A stretch of 12,510 nucleotides of DNA, from positions 1 through 12,510 of the forward strand of contig CAZEBW010000097.1 in the NCBI GenBank assembly GCA_964510205.1, written 5' to 3'. The number at the start of each line of letters is the position of its first letter. Position 1 is the stretch's first letter. A model generated the notes under the pieces. It was not told where the DNA came from. It did no database searches and saw only the letters and a list, made by a program, of their open reading frames with translations. The position numbers and the translations under genes were made by a program. The DNA is from CAZEBW01 sp964510205 (lineage in GTDB: Bacteria; Chloroflexota; Anaerolineae; VGOG01). Shown here piece by piece: positions 5,958 to 12,510 of this stretch.

Positions 5958-7286
5958 CTAGCGTGCACAGCGGAAACCGAGATCGTCGTTGGCCGCGGTT
6001 ATGGAGCTAGCGCTCCGCTCGGTGGTGCGCACCAATTGCTTGTCGCTGAACCAGCCGCCCCCCCTGATCACTCTGTACTTCTCGCCGAAGTAAGGAGAAT
6101 AGAAGTCACCCCCAGGATAGGCCTTGAACCAATCACTCGTCCACTCGGCCACATTGCCCGCCATGTCCATCAACCCGTAAGGGCTCGCTCCATCTGGGAA
6201 ACTCCCTACAGGAGTGGTCCCGCGGCGCCCCCCCTCCTTGGTGTTGGCTTTGGCCGCATCCCACTGATTGCCCCAGGGATAACTGCGCGCATCGGTACCT
6301 CGAGCGGCCTTCTCCCACTCCGCCTCGGTGGGCAGCCTCTTGCCAAGCCATTCGCAGTAAGCCTTGGCATCGTTCCAGCTCACCTTCACCACGGGGTGGT
6401 TGGGCTTGTCCTTAGCATAGTACTGCCAAGACGTCTCACCTGCCTTCTCCGCGTCGGTGATATAGCCTGTTTCCGCGACGAACTTCTCAAAGTCCTCGTT
6501 CCTTACCTCAAGCTTCTCTATCTCAAAGCCATCAACGAAGGCAGTGTGCGGCGGCCTCTCGTCCTCGACATCGCTTCCCATGGTGAAGTCTCCAGCAGGG
6601 ATGGCGATCATGCCCGACTCTACCGCCGGGCGCGGAGTTGGCGGGATCGAGGTTATCGTCGCCCTGACTCCAGTTGCGGTGCTGGTGGGCGCTATGGCCC
6701 CACTCTTGGGGATGATCAACTCCTGGTCTATCTGCAACCTATCGGGATCAGAGATGGCGTTGACCTCTTGGAGAGCCTCGACCGTGACCCCGTACTGCTT
6801 GGCGATGGCACCCAGAGTATCGCCGGCCTGAACCACATGGATCGCAGGCGCGGTAGTCGGTGAGACGGAAGTTGATGTCGCTGCAGCCTCTACTTGACTC
6901 TGAGGAATGACGAGCTTCTGGTCTATCTGCAACCGATCAGGATCGGAGATAGCGTTGACCTCCTGGAGGGCTTCCACGGTAACTCCGAACTCCTTGGCGA
7001 TCGCGCCAAAAGTATCTCCAGCCTGAACCACATAGATCACCGTCGTAGGAGTAGGTAGGGCTGGCGTCAGAGTGGGCGGTGTGGGCGTTGCTGTTGGCTG
7101 AGGGCGCATGGGAGTCGTCGTTGCAGGGACAAGAGTCCTTGCGGGCGGCATCGGCGTCGCCGTCAGCGGGATGAGGGTTGGAGCCGTAGGAGTAGCTTGT
7201 GCGGGCGTTGGATCTCGTGCACAGGCTGTTGCGGCGAGGACAAACCCCATCGCTACCAGCAAGGACCCTAGCTTGTTTCTTCTCAT
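5958..7286 (-). CDS. Lipoprotein with two LysM domains and a SUMF1-fold domain
   Basis: The protein has 442 residues from ATG 7286 (GGAGG seven bases upstream). The longer open frame up to 7376 overlaps the -10 box and is rejected. Residues 1-22 are a lipoprotein signal (GFVLAATAC, lipid Cys C22). Residues 23-82 are a Pro/Thr linker. LysM domains at 84-127 and 149-192 are almost identical (VVQAGDT, GVTVEALQEVNAIS) and should bind peptidoglycan or related glycans. Residues 224-441 are an FGE-sulfatase (SUMF1) domain: IPAGDFTMGSD, RLPTEAEWEKAARG (317-330), YPWGN, GLMDMAGNVAEW (371-382), RVIRGGGW (405-412), GFRCAR. The paired Cys of formylglycine-generating enzymes is absent after GGGW (FSDKQLVRTTERS), so it is probably a non-catalytic binding domain. 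It is anchored outside the membrane. Confidence 0.92.
   Translation of the reverse strand: MRRNKLGSLLVAMGFVLAATACARDPTPAQATPTAPTLIPLTATPMPPARTLVPATTTPMRPQPTATPTPPTLTPALPTPTTVIYVVQAGDTFGAIAKEFGVTVEALQEVNAISDPDRLQIDQKLVIPQSQVEAAATSTSVSPTTAPAIHVVQAGDTLGAIAKQYGVTVEALQEVNAISDPDRLQIDQELIIPKSGAIAPTSTATGVRATITSIPPTPRPAVESGMIAIPAGDFTMGSDVEDERPPHTAFVDGFEIEKLEVRNEDFEKFVAETGYITDAEKAGETSWQYYAKDKPNHPVVKVSWNDAKAYCEWLGKRLPTEAEWEKAARGTDARSYPWGNQWDAAKANTKEGGRRGTTPVGSFPDGASPYGLMDMAGNVAEWTSDWFKAYPGGDFYSPYFGEKYRVIRGGGWFSDKQLVRTTERSASSITAANDDLGFRCAR
6711..7037 (-). repeat. Tandem LysM-coding duplication
   Basis: The two LysM coding segments (7037-6906 and 6842-6711) encode 44-residue units that differ at only about six positions. 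A Thr/Ser/Pro-rich linker of 21 residues separates them. Such similarity points to a recent internal duplication rather than two old domains. Confidence 0.8.
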
Positions 7287-7340
7287 CGAAGAACCTCCAT
7301 TTATGTGGTGGGAAAGCTTGACAACGGCCGTCCTCCCCTC

Positions 7341-7362
7341 TGCCCAGGAAGCGGCGTTGAGC
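7341..7362. repeat. 22-base block shared with 4302-4323
   Basis: This is the second copy of the block described at 4302-4323. It sits at the predicted transcription start of the LysM/SUMF1 gene, immediately downstream of its -10 box. Confidence 0.65.
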
Positions 7363-7364
7363 AT

Positions 7365-7393
7365 ACTATACCACATTTCGCTTGGTCTGGCAA
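7365..7393 (-). promoter_or_regulatory. Leftward sigma70-type promoter of the LysM/SUMF1 gene
   Basis: On the minus strand, -35 TTGCCA (7393-7388), a 17-base spacer, and -10 TATAGT (7370-7365) with a TGG extended -10. Transcription would start near 7358, giving a leader of about 70 bases before ATG 7286. The spacer resembles that of the NTPase promoter. The terminator of the upstream unit ends about 7 bases before the -35. Confidence 0.65.
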
Positions 7394-7399
7394 CAGTGT

Positions 7400-7431
7400 A
7401 AAAGCCACCGTACGGTTCACGCAGGTGGCTT
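7400..7431 (-). terminator. Rho-independent terminator after the broken lipoprotein gene
   Basis: On the minus strand AAGCCACC (7431-7424) pairs perfectly with GGTGGCTT (7409-7402), and TT follows to complete a TTTT run. The loop contains the palindrome ACCGTACGGT. It closes the transcript that runs leftward through 10700-7572. The 140 bases between it and the stop at 7572 hold an imperfect hairpin (CTCTCA/TGAGAG) and no gene. Confidence 0.65.
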
Positions 7432-7571
7432 CCCAGTGTCTATGGGGGTGTGTCATGCTCCACAACCCGTTCCTGAAGTAACATACACCCGTGCTCGCGA
7501 CTTGGTGCCGCTCTCAGATGACCCAGAAGTGAGAGGCATCGTCCCTACACAACCCATCCTGCAGGCAAGGA

Positions 7572-8233
7572 TCACTCTCTAGCCTCTTCTCGAAGGATCT
7601 GCCTGACGGTCACGTGGGCCGTGTGCGCTCCAATCCCCTCCGGCCAGTCGCGGTGGGCATGGAGGAGGATGCTCCACAGCGGCCCCTCAGCGTCCAGGCT
7701 GGCCTCGCCGCTGAACAGCTTGACCCGGCTCACGGTCTCGCCCTTGGCCTTCGATATGGCGTCCGCCAGCTCCCTCGGCGACCACGCCTCGTCCAGAGCC
7801 GTCTTAACCGCCAGCACGGGGTGGTCTGCCTTGAGCGCCGTTTCGTACAGAAGCAGCGGCTGGTCGGGGAACACGACCTCTGGCGGAAACGTGCGGTGCA
7901 GGGTCTCGAAGGTTCTGAGCCGCCGCGTGGTGTAAGCGCAGGCGCTGGCAGCGGGGTATGAGTTGAGTAGGGCGTGTAAGTTAGATAGGGCGTGTGCGCT
8001 GGCGTTTCTGTCGGCTGTTTTTCCGTCAGAGGTGTAGAGGTTGGTTTAGCAAGGGGCGCTGGCGTATCGGTAGGGACAGATATCGCCGCCATTGCTTCCG
8101 CTGTTTGTGTTGCGAAGACGTCGGCAGCAACCCTCGTGGCTTGGGCATCCAGTTCTGCTTGGGAGGGTCCGCACGCAGCCAAGACGGTGCATGTCAGCAG
8201 ACATACCAGAAGAAAGAACCCTGTCTTCTCCAT
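7572..8233 (-). pseudogene. Lipoprotein gene broken by a frameshift
   Basis: ATG 8233 follows AAGGAGG eight bases upstream. The first frame encodes MEKTGFFLLVCLLTCTVLAAC, a clear lipoprotein signal with lipid Cys C21, then helix-like sequence (QAELDAQATRVAADVF) and a Pro/Thr linker up to about 'HTPLPAPA'. Beyond roughly 7940 that frame becomes Arg/Cys/Trp-rich nonsense. The next frame continues naturally (YTTRRLRTFETLHRTF, then PDQPLLLYETALKADHPV) to TGA 7572. A one-base indel near 7935-7945 explains this; it may be a real mutation or a sequencing error. The C-terminal ~120 residues form a soluble alpha/beta-looking domain not recognised. The gene starts 52 bases after the beta-propeller gene and is probably in its operon. 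Confidence 0.65.
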
Positions 8234-8285
8234 CGGCAAAACCTCCTTGAGTCAGGGGGCACCAGTCAGCGAATGGGCGAATCGG

Positions 8286-10700
8286 TTACAGTGTGCCCTT
8301 ACGGATCAGGGGCCAATAGACCTCCCAGGCGATAGCGCCCCCGCGCTCCAACCTCAGGTCAGCCAGGATGACCTCCAAGGTGAAGGTGTCGCCGGGGTTG
8401 GCACCTGCTGCTGCCTTCAGGTCGAGGGCGTGAGTGCCGTTGGCCTCAGTGATGTTGGCCGTGAGCACCTGGCTGCCATCGGCGAAGATGGCTGATCCGC
8501 TCAGGGTAGCGGTGAGCGTGGCAGGTGTGGGGATGTTGCCATATACCATGTCCACTGTTGTACCATGACATGGCAGTAGCAGCGGGCGGTCCGGGTCACG
8601 CCAGTTGAGCCAGGGAGCGGAGTAGTAGGCGTGCTTCAGGTCATAGTGGGGGTGAAAACCGTAGTAACTGATGTGTGGATACCCACCCCTATCCAGAGCC
8701 AGGGAAGGATACTCGCCGACATTTCCCTCGCTATCCACAGTCTCAATGTGCCAGCCCGAGCCGTCCTGATAGGCATATTTCAGGTCCCAGTTGCCCTGGT
8801 CCAAGTAACCGATGTGCGGATACCCATACTCATCCAGGGCCAGGGAAGTGAACTTGTCGACATCCCCATTGCTGTCCACGGTTTCGATGTGCCACCCCAA
8901 GGCGTCTTGGTAAGCGTACTTCAGGTCGACCGTCATATTTGCGAAGTAGCTGATGTGTGGGTTGCTGTCTCTATCCAGGGCCAAGGAGGTGTACCGGACA
9001 TCCCACAAGTCGCTGTCCGCGGTCTGGATGTGCCAGCCAGAAGCGTCTTGGTATGCATACTTCAGGCCAGCCTTGTGATAGCTGATGTGCGGATACCCGT
9101 TCCTATCCAGGGCTAGGGAGCTGTAGTACCAGCCAGTAGCGCTGTCCACGGTCTGGATGTACCAGCCCGAGGCGTCCTGGTAAGCGTACTTCAGGTCATC
9201 GCTGCCGTTGTAGCTGAGGTGCGGATAGCCATCCCCATCCAGGGCCAGGGAGTTGCACTCGCCGGTGTCCCCCACGCTTTCCACGTTCTGGATGTGCCAG
9301 CCGGAGGCAGCTTGGTGGGCATACTTCAGGGTGTCGTTGGTATCGTCGTAATAGCTGATGTGCGGATAGCCGCTCTCATCCAGAGCCAAAGAGGTACAGT
9401 ACCCGACACCTCCCACACTGTCTACGGTCTGGATATGCCAAGCGGAGTGGTCCTGATATGCGTACTTCAGGTCGTCGTTGCTGTTGTCGAAGTAGCTGAT
9501 GTGCGGATACCCGCTACTATCCAAAGCCAGGGAGGTGTACTGGCCGACATCCCCCGCGCTGTCCACGGTCTGGATGTGCCAACCGGAGGCATCCCGGTGG
9601 GCATACTTCAGATCGTAGTTACTCCAATCGAAGTAGCTGACGTGGGGATAGCCGTACCCATCCAAGGCCAGGGAGGGGGCGTTCCCGACACGCCCCTCAC
9701 TTTCCACGGTCTCGACGTGCCAGCCAGAATCGTCTTGGTAAGCATACTTCAGGTCGTCGTTGGTGCTATCGTGGTAGCTGATGTGCGGATACCCATCCTC
9801 ATCCAGGGCTAGAGAGGTGTCGTGGCCGACACGCCCCCCGCTGTCCACGGTTTCGATGTGCCAGCCGTAAGCGTCTTGATGGGCATACTTGAGATCCCAG
9901 TCGGTGTAGTCCAGGTAGCTGATGTGGGGACAGCCGCTCTCATCCAGGGCCAGGGAAGTATCCTGGCCGACCGCCCCATCGCTGTCCACAATCTGGATGT
10001 GCCAGCCATCGGCGTCCTGATAGGCGTACTTCAGGCGGCGGTTGCCTCGGTCCAAGTAGCTGATGTGTGCATACCCGCTTCCATCCAGAGTCAGAGAGGT
10101 ATCCAAGCCGACATCCCGCTCATTGTCTAAGGTTTCGATGTGCCAGCCGGAGGCATTCTGGTAAGCATACTTCAGGTTGCGGTTGGTACTGTCGTGGTAG
10201 CTGATGTGCGGATAGCCGTCTCTATCCACGGCCAGGGAGGTGCACCAGCCGACATTCTCTTCGCTGTCCACGGTTTCGATGTGCCAACCAGAGTCGTCCT
10301 GGTAGGCATACTTCAGGTTGCGGTTAGTGTCGTCGCGATAGCTGATGTGCGGGTAGCCGCTCTCATCCAGGGCTAGGGAGGCATCCTCGCCAACTCCCGG
10401 GGAGTCATCTACCGTTTCATAGTCCCAGTTTGCCCCATCGTGCCAGGTGTAATAGAGATGATCTTTGCCATAGGCGATGTGGGGGTGTCCTTCGGCATCC
10501 AGCCGCAGGCTGCGATCTGTCATTCTCAAAAACTGTTTGGGGCAGTCCACACATTCGATCACCCACCCATCGGCTGCTGCGGGGGTTGCTTGAAGACCCA
10601 GGAGTGGGGTCAAAAGAAAGGCTAACACCAGTGACAGAAGTAGAGCCTTCCGCCAGTGCCTGTTCTGAAAGACATGTGTTGGTAAAAGCTTGTTCATCAT
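8286..10700 (-). CDS. Secreted 14-repeat protein, probable double beta-propeller
   Basis: The protein has 804 residues from ATG 10700 (AGG six bases upstream); a longer open frame to 10781 has no ribosome site and no signal at its front. Residues ~17-43 are a hydrophobic signal peptide ending ATPAAA. From ~57 to ~700 run 14 units of ~47 residues with consensus 'SLALDxxGYPHISY', 'DLKYAYQDxSGWHIETVDS', 'GxVGxY'; the first is degenerate, two (units 10 and 11) are shortened to 44, and the last is cut short. Such units fit four-stranded blades, and 14 would make two seven-bladed propellers; this is inferred. Residues ~705-804 form a beta-rich domain ending YWPLIRKGTL, like the tails of many Chloroflexota secreted proteins. 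A TATACT box at 10715-10710 lies so near the ATG that its transcript would be almost leaderless. No catalytic residues are visible; it is probably a surface or binding protein. Confidence 0.88.
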   Translation of the reverse strand: MMNKLLPTHVFQNRHWRKALLLSLVLAFLLTPLLGLQATPAAADGWVIECVDCPKQFLRMTDRSLRLDAEGHPHIAYGKDHLYYTWHDGANWDYETVDDSPGVGEDASLALDESGYPHISYRDDTNRNLKYAYQDDSGWHIETVDSEENVGWCTSLAVDRDGYPHISYHDSTNRNLKYAYQNASGWHIETLDNERDVGLDTSLTLDGSGYAHISYLDRGNRRLKYAYQDADGWHIQIVDSDGAVGQDTSLALDESGCPHISYLDYTDWDLKYAHQDAYGWHIETVDSGGRVGHDTSLALDEDGYPHISYHDSTNDDLKYAYQDDSGWHVETVESEGRVGNAPSLALDGYGYPHVSYFDWSNYDLKYAHRDASGWHIQTVDSAGDVGQYTSLALDSSGYPHISYFDNSNDDLKYAYQDHSAWHIQTVDSVGGVGYCTSLALDESGYPHISYYDDTNDTLKYAHQAASGWHIQNVESVGDTGECNSLALDGDGYPHLSYNGSDDLKYAYQDASGWYIQTVDSATGWYYSSLALDRNGYPHISYHKAGLKYAYQDASGWHIQTADSDLWDVRYTSLALDRDSNPHISYFANMTVDLKYAYQDALGWHIETVDSNGDVDKFTSLALDEYGYPHIGYLDQGNWDLKYAYQDGSGWHIETVDSEGNVGEYPSLALDRGGYPHISYYGFHPHYDLKHAYYSAPWLNWRDPDRPLLLPCHGTTVDMVYGNIPTPATLTATLSGSAIFADGSQVLTANITEANGTHALDLKAAAGANPGDTFTLEVILADLRLERGGAIAWEVYWPLIRKGTL
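8709..10382 (-). repeat. 141-bp tandem coding repeat array (12 full units)
   Basis: Units 2-13 of the beta-propeller gene follow each other without spacers, ten at 141 bp and two at 132 bp. Neighbouring units share long identical runs, so copy number could change by recombination. The high identity also opens long spurious frames on the plus strand. Confidence 0.85.
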
Positions 10701-10775
10701 TTTTTTCCTAGTATAATAAACTTGTGGGTTAGAGCAGTTCGTGATACAGTTACAGTTAGGGTGGGCCACAGCGCC

Positions 10776-11020
10776 GGCCACAAGGGGGCCATAGCCCCGT
10801 GGTCATAGCTGCCAGGAGTCAGGGTAGCTTCGAGACGCCTCCCGTGGATCCGCCACGTCGGAAAGACTGAGGCCTCGCCCTGCTTGGTTGGACTCGGATA
10901 AAGGACGATGCTACAGGCACCGTATCTGCCACTAGGCTGCGTCACCGGCAGTTGCGAGGGGACGACTCCTTCGAGTTCGTCGTGGACTGTCCCCTGGCTC
11001 CGGGCCCACCCCATATCACT
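10776..11020 (+). ncRNA. Candidate IS110 bridge RNA region
   Basis: The ~250 bases before the transposase contain no gene but several stem-loops: 10776-10804 (GGCCAC/GTGGTC with an inner GGGGC-CATA-GCCCC), 10843-10857 (CGTGG/CCACG), and 10958-10994 (GGGGAC/GTCCCC enclosing further short pairs). By established knowledge, IS110-group elements encode in this place an RNA with two loops that pair to donor and target DNA. A weak promoter-like pair TTGGAC (10888) and TACAGG (10912) with 18 bases between is present. The exact RNA ends and guide loops cannot be assigned here. Confidence 0.45.
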
Positions 11021-11037
11021 TTGTTAAGGAGGATATC

Positions 11038-12414
11038 ATGTACCGCGAACTACAACCCTTTCGTGAGGCCCTCAGCCAAGAACTGAAGGCCAGCCTCTTC
11101 CCTGCTGTGGCAGGGGTACATCCAGACAAACTGCTTCAAACCTATCTGGACCGGTTGACCATGTACACCGGCGTGGACGTGGCGGATCAGACCTTCACCA
11201 TGCTGGCCACGGATGCCGGCCAGCAGGTTCTCGGCTCGTTGGAAAGATGCGCCAACCACCCCGACGGCTTCCAGCGCTTCATCACCTGGGCTCGAGACCT
11301 GCGTGACCAGCACGATCTGCGCATCATCGCCGTCGCCGGTGAGACAACGGGCATCTACTACTGGGCGCTGTGGGACTTCCTGGGTCAACAGCCTGACATC
11401 GCTCGCGTGCTTTTCAACCCGCGCACCACCGAACACATGGGCGAGGTCCTGTCCAAGAAGGTCCGCAACGAACTGGTCGATGCCTTGCTCCTCGCCGAGC
11501 AATTGCGCCTGGGCAGCACGCCTGAAGTGATTGTCCAACAAGACACCGACCTCTTGACGGCTCGCTACTACTCCCGAGCAGCCAGAGACCTGGCCCAGCA
11601 GATCAACCGCAAGAAGAATCAGTTGCGCGCTCTGCTGCGGGCTTATTGTCCGCCGCTGAGTCAGGTCTTTCCGGGCAGCAAGTTGCACCATCCTGCCGTG
11701 TACGCCCTGCTGCAAGAGTACCTCTTCCCCGATGAGTTCGTCCAGGCCGGTGCTGAAGCCCTCGCTGCCATCCTGACGGCCCACTGCCGCCATGCCTTTG
11801 GCCTGGCCCAAGCCCAACAATTGGTCGAGGCATGCCAGCATACCCCCACCCGCCCCGTCGGGCGGGATGTGATCCGTCACCTGGTGCACGGCTACATCGA
11901 AGACATCACCGCCTTCCAACAACGCAAGACGTTCTATCTCAAGACCGGCTACGCCTTGATTGAGAACCGTCAGGAGACCAAATTGCTACGCACCGTCAAG
12001 GGGGCTGGCATCAGCAACACCTTGGCTTTGGTCAGCGAGCTCGGGGATGTCAGCCGATTCCCCAGTGGTCAACACCTGGCCAGTTTCCTGGGCCTAACCA
12101 CCAGCAAGCACATCTCCGGGGCCACTCTCTACCGCTCCAAGCGGATCACCAAACAGGGCTCACCCAACGGCCGCTATGCCGCCGTCAACATAGCTCAGCA
12201 TCTCAGCCAACGTGTGCCACGCTATCAGGCCATGTACCAACGTATCAAAGGCCGCAAACCACCGCGTAAAGGGCACTTCATCGCCCTGGTGGCCATTGCC
12301 CGTGACTTCGTCGCCAACGTGCTCTACGACATGTGGTGCAACAAGCGCCCTTTCTTCCTCAAGGACGAGGATTATCGCCAGTATCGCCAAAAGCAGTCAC
12401 GTTCTGAAGACTAA
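11038..12414 (+). CDS. IS110-family transposase (recombinase)
   Basis: The protein has 458 residues; ATG 11038 follows AAGGAGG at ideal distance. Residues ~43-200 are the RuvC-like DEDD domain: D47 in YTGVDVADQ, E102 in VAGETTGIYYW, then ELVDALLLAEQL with D148. The position three before D148, usually Asp, is E145. A helical stretch (~180-300) links to the C-terminal Transposase_20 domain at ~315-405: LLRTVKGAGISNTLALVSE, LASFLGL, SKHISGATLYRSKRITKQGSP, where S360 is a candidate for the catalytic serine. The protein is longer than many relatives, with ~40 extra residues before the DEDD domain and a basic tail. By family knowledge it recombines DNA guided by the element's own RNA. The open frame is intact, so it may be active. 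Confidence 0.93.
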   Translation: MYRELQPFREALSQELKASLFPAVAGVHPDKLLQTYLDRLTMYTGVDVADQTFTMLATDAGQQVLGSLERCANHPDGFQRFITWARDLRDQHDLRIIAVAGETTGIYYWALWDFLGQQPDIARVLFNPRTTEHMGEVLSKKVRNELVDALLLAEQLRLGSTPEVIVQQDTDLLTARYYSRAARDLAQQINRKKNQLRALLRAYCPPLSQVFPGSKLHHPAVYALLQEYLFPDEFVQAGAEALAAILTAHCRHAFGLAQAQQLVEACQHTPTRPVGRDVIRHLVHGYIEDITAFQQRKTFYLKTGYALIENRQETKLLRTVKGAGISNTLALVSELGDVSRFPSGQHLASFLGLTTSKHISGATLYRSKRITKQGSPNGRYAAVNIAQHLSQRVPRYQAMYQRIKGRKPPRKGHFIALVAIARDFVANVLYDMWCNKRPFFLKDEDYRQYRQKQSRSED

Positions 12415-12510
12415 TGTGCCCGCCTGAACCGAGCTGCCTGACCCAGTGTTGTCTCCTAGTACACTGTAAAGTAAGTTATGGTCTGTTGGGATAGAATTTG
12501 CTGAACTTGT
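12415..12510. other. Right end of the IS element and flank, no gene seen
   Basis: It contains one small hairpin, CAGTGT (12444-12449) with ACACTG (12461-12466) around 11 bases, without a strong T-run. An 8-base word TCCTAGTA at 12454-12461 also occurs at 10706-10713, left of the element. No open frame of note begins here before the window ends. Confidence 0.4.

Larger units (their letters stand above)
10740..12470 (+). mobile_element. IS110-family insertion sequence (ends approximate)
   Basis: One transposase gene with a long structured non-coding left part and a short right part is the layout of IS110-group elements. IS110 elements usually lack clear inverted repeats, so the ends cannot be read from one copy. 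The left end must lie between the start of the beta-propeller gene (10700) and the first hairpin (~10776), and the right end after 12414. It is the only rightward protein-coding unit in the window. Confidence 0.65.

Noticed and set aside
7272..7463. Minus-strand ~50-codon frame starting MTHPHRHWEA
   Set aside because: It runs through the terminator and the promoter of the next gene and its ribosome site is too close to the ATG.
8631..10376. Several long plus-strand frames opposite the beta-propeller repeats
   Set aside because: They are the mirror of a 141-bp repeat whose length is a multiple of three, so a stop-free frame in one unit stays open in all; they have repetitive Val/Ile/Gln-rich sequence and no starts with ribosome sites.
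8570..10560. CRISPR array
   Set aside because: The regular repeats are in-frame coding units of 141 bp without spacers; no cas gene is present.

Overview
The window looks like a piece of a Chloroflexota (Anaerolineae-like) chromosome. This is inferred from style only: several lipoproteins carry long Pro/Thr linkers, one links LysM domains to a SUMF1 domain, one secreted repeat protein ends in a 'YWPLIRKG'-type tail, and intergenic regions are moderately GC-rich. No rRNA, tRNA or ribosomal-protein marker is present, so the assignment is tentative. Every protein gene lies on the minus strand except an IS110-family transposase at the right end.

Layout, left to right. (i) 1-39: first 13 codons of a leftward secreted protein. 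(ii) 259-657: small membrane-anchored protein. (iii) 715-835: copy A of a ~120-bp dispersed repeat. (iv) 979-4215: the most notable gene, a ~1,080-residue protein with an AlbA_2/Schlafen-like N-terminus, a NACHT/STAND NTPase core and about 14 HEAT repeats; this architecture is typical of antiphage or stress-sensing NTPases. Its leader holds a well-formed leftward promoter and, on the opposite strand, a compact promoter plus hairpin plus T-tract that could make a ~70-nt antisense RNA. (v) 4485-4685 and 4897-5415: a small zinc-binding-type protein and a HhH (DNA-glycosylase-like) protein upstream of the NTPase in the same direction. (vi) 5535-5753: a lipoprotein remnant without a signal peptide, whose upstream side abuts copy B of the dispersed repeat (5771-5893).

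(vii) 5958-7286: lipoprotein with two near-identical LysM domains and a SUMF1-fold domain that lacks the catalytic cysteines. It has its own promoter, closely related to that of the NTPase gene. (viii) 7572-8233: lipoprotein gene broken by a frameshift, followed by a rho-independent terminator. (ix) 8286-10700: secreted protein with 14 units of a ~47-residue repeat, probably two seven-bladed beta-propellers, likely co-transcribed with the broken lipoprotein gene. (x) ~10740-12470: an IS110-family element with a structured 5' non-coding region (candidate bridge RNA) and a 458-residue transposase.

In functional terms, the left half is a candidate defence island (NTPase, HhH protein, small zinc-type protein). 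The right half is an envelope or secretion set (LysM/SUMF1 lipoprotein, broken lipoprotein, beta-propeller protein). Repeats, a truncated gene, a frameshifted gene and an IS element indicate an accessory, rearranging region.
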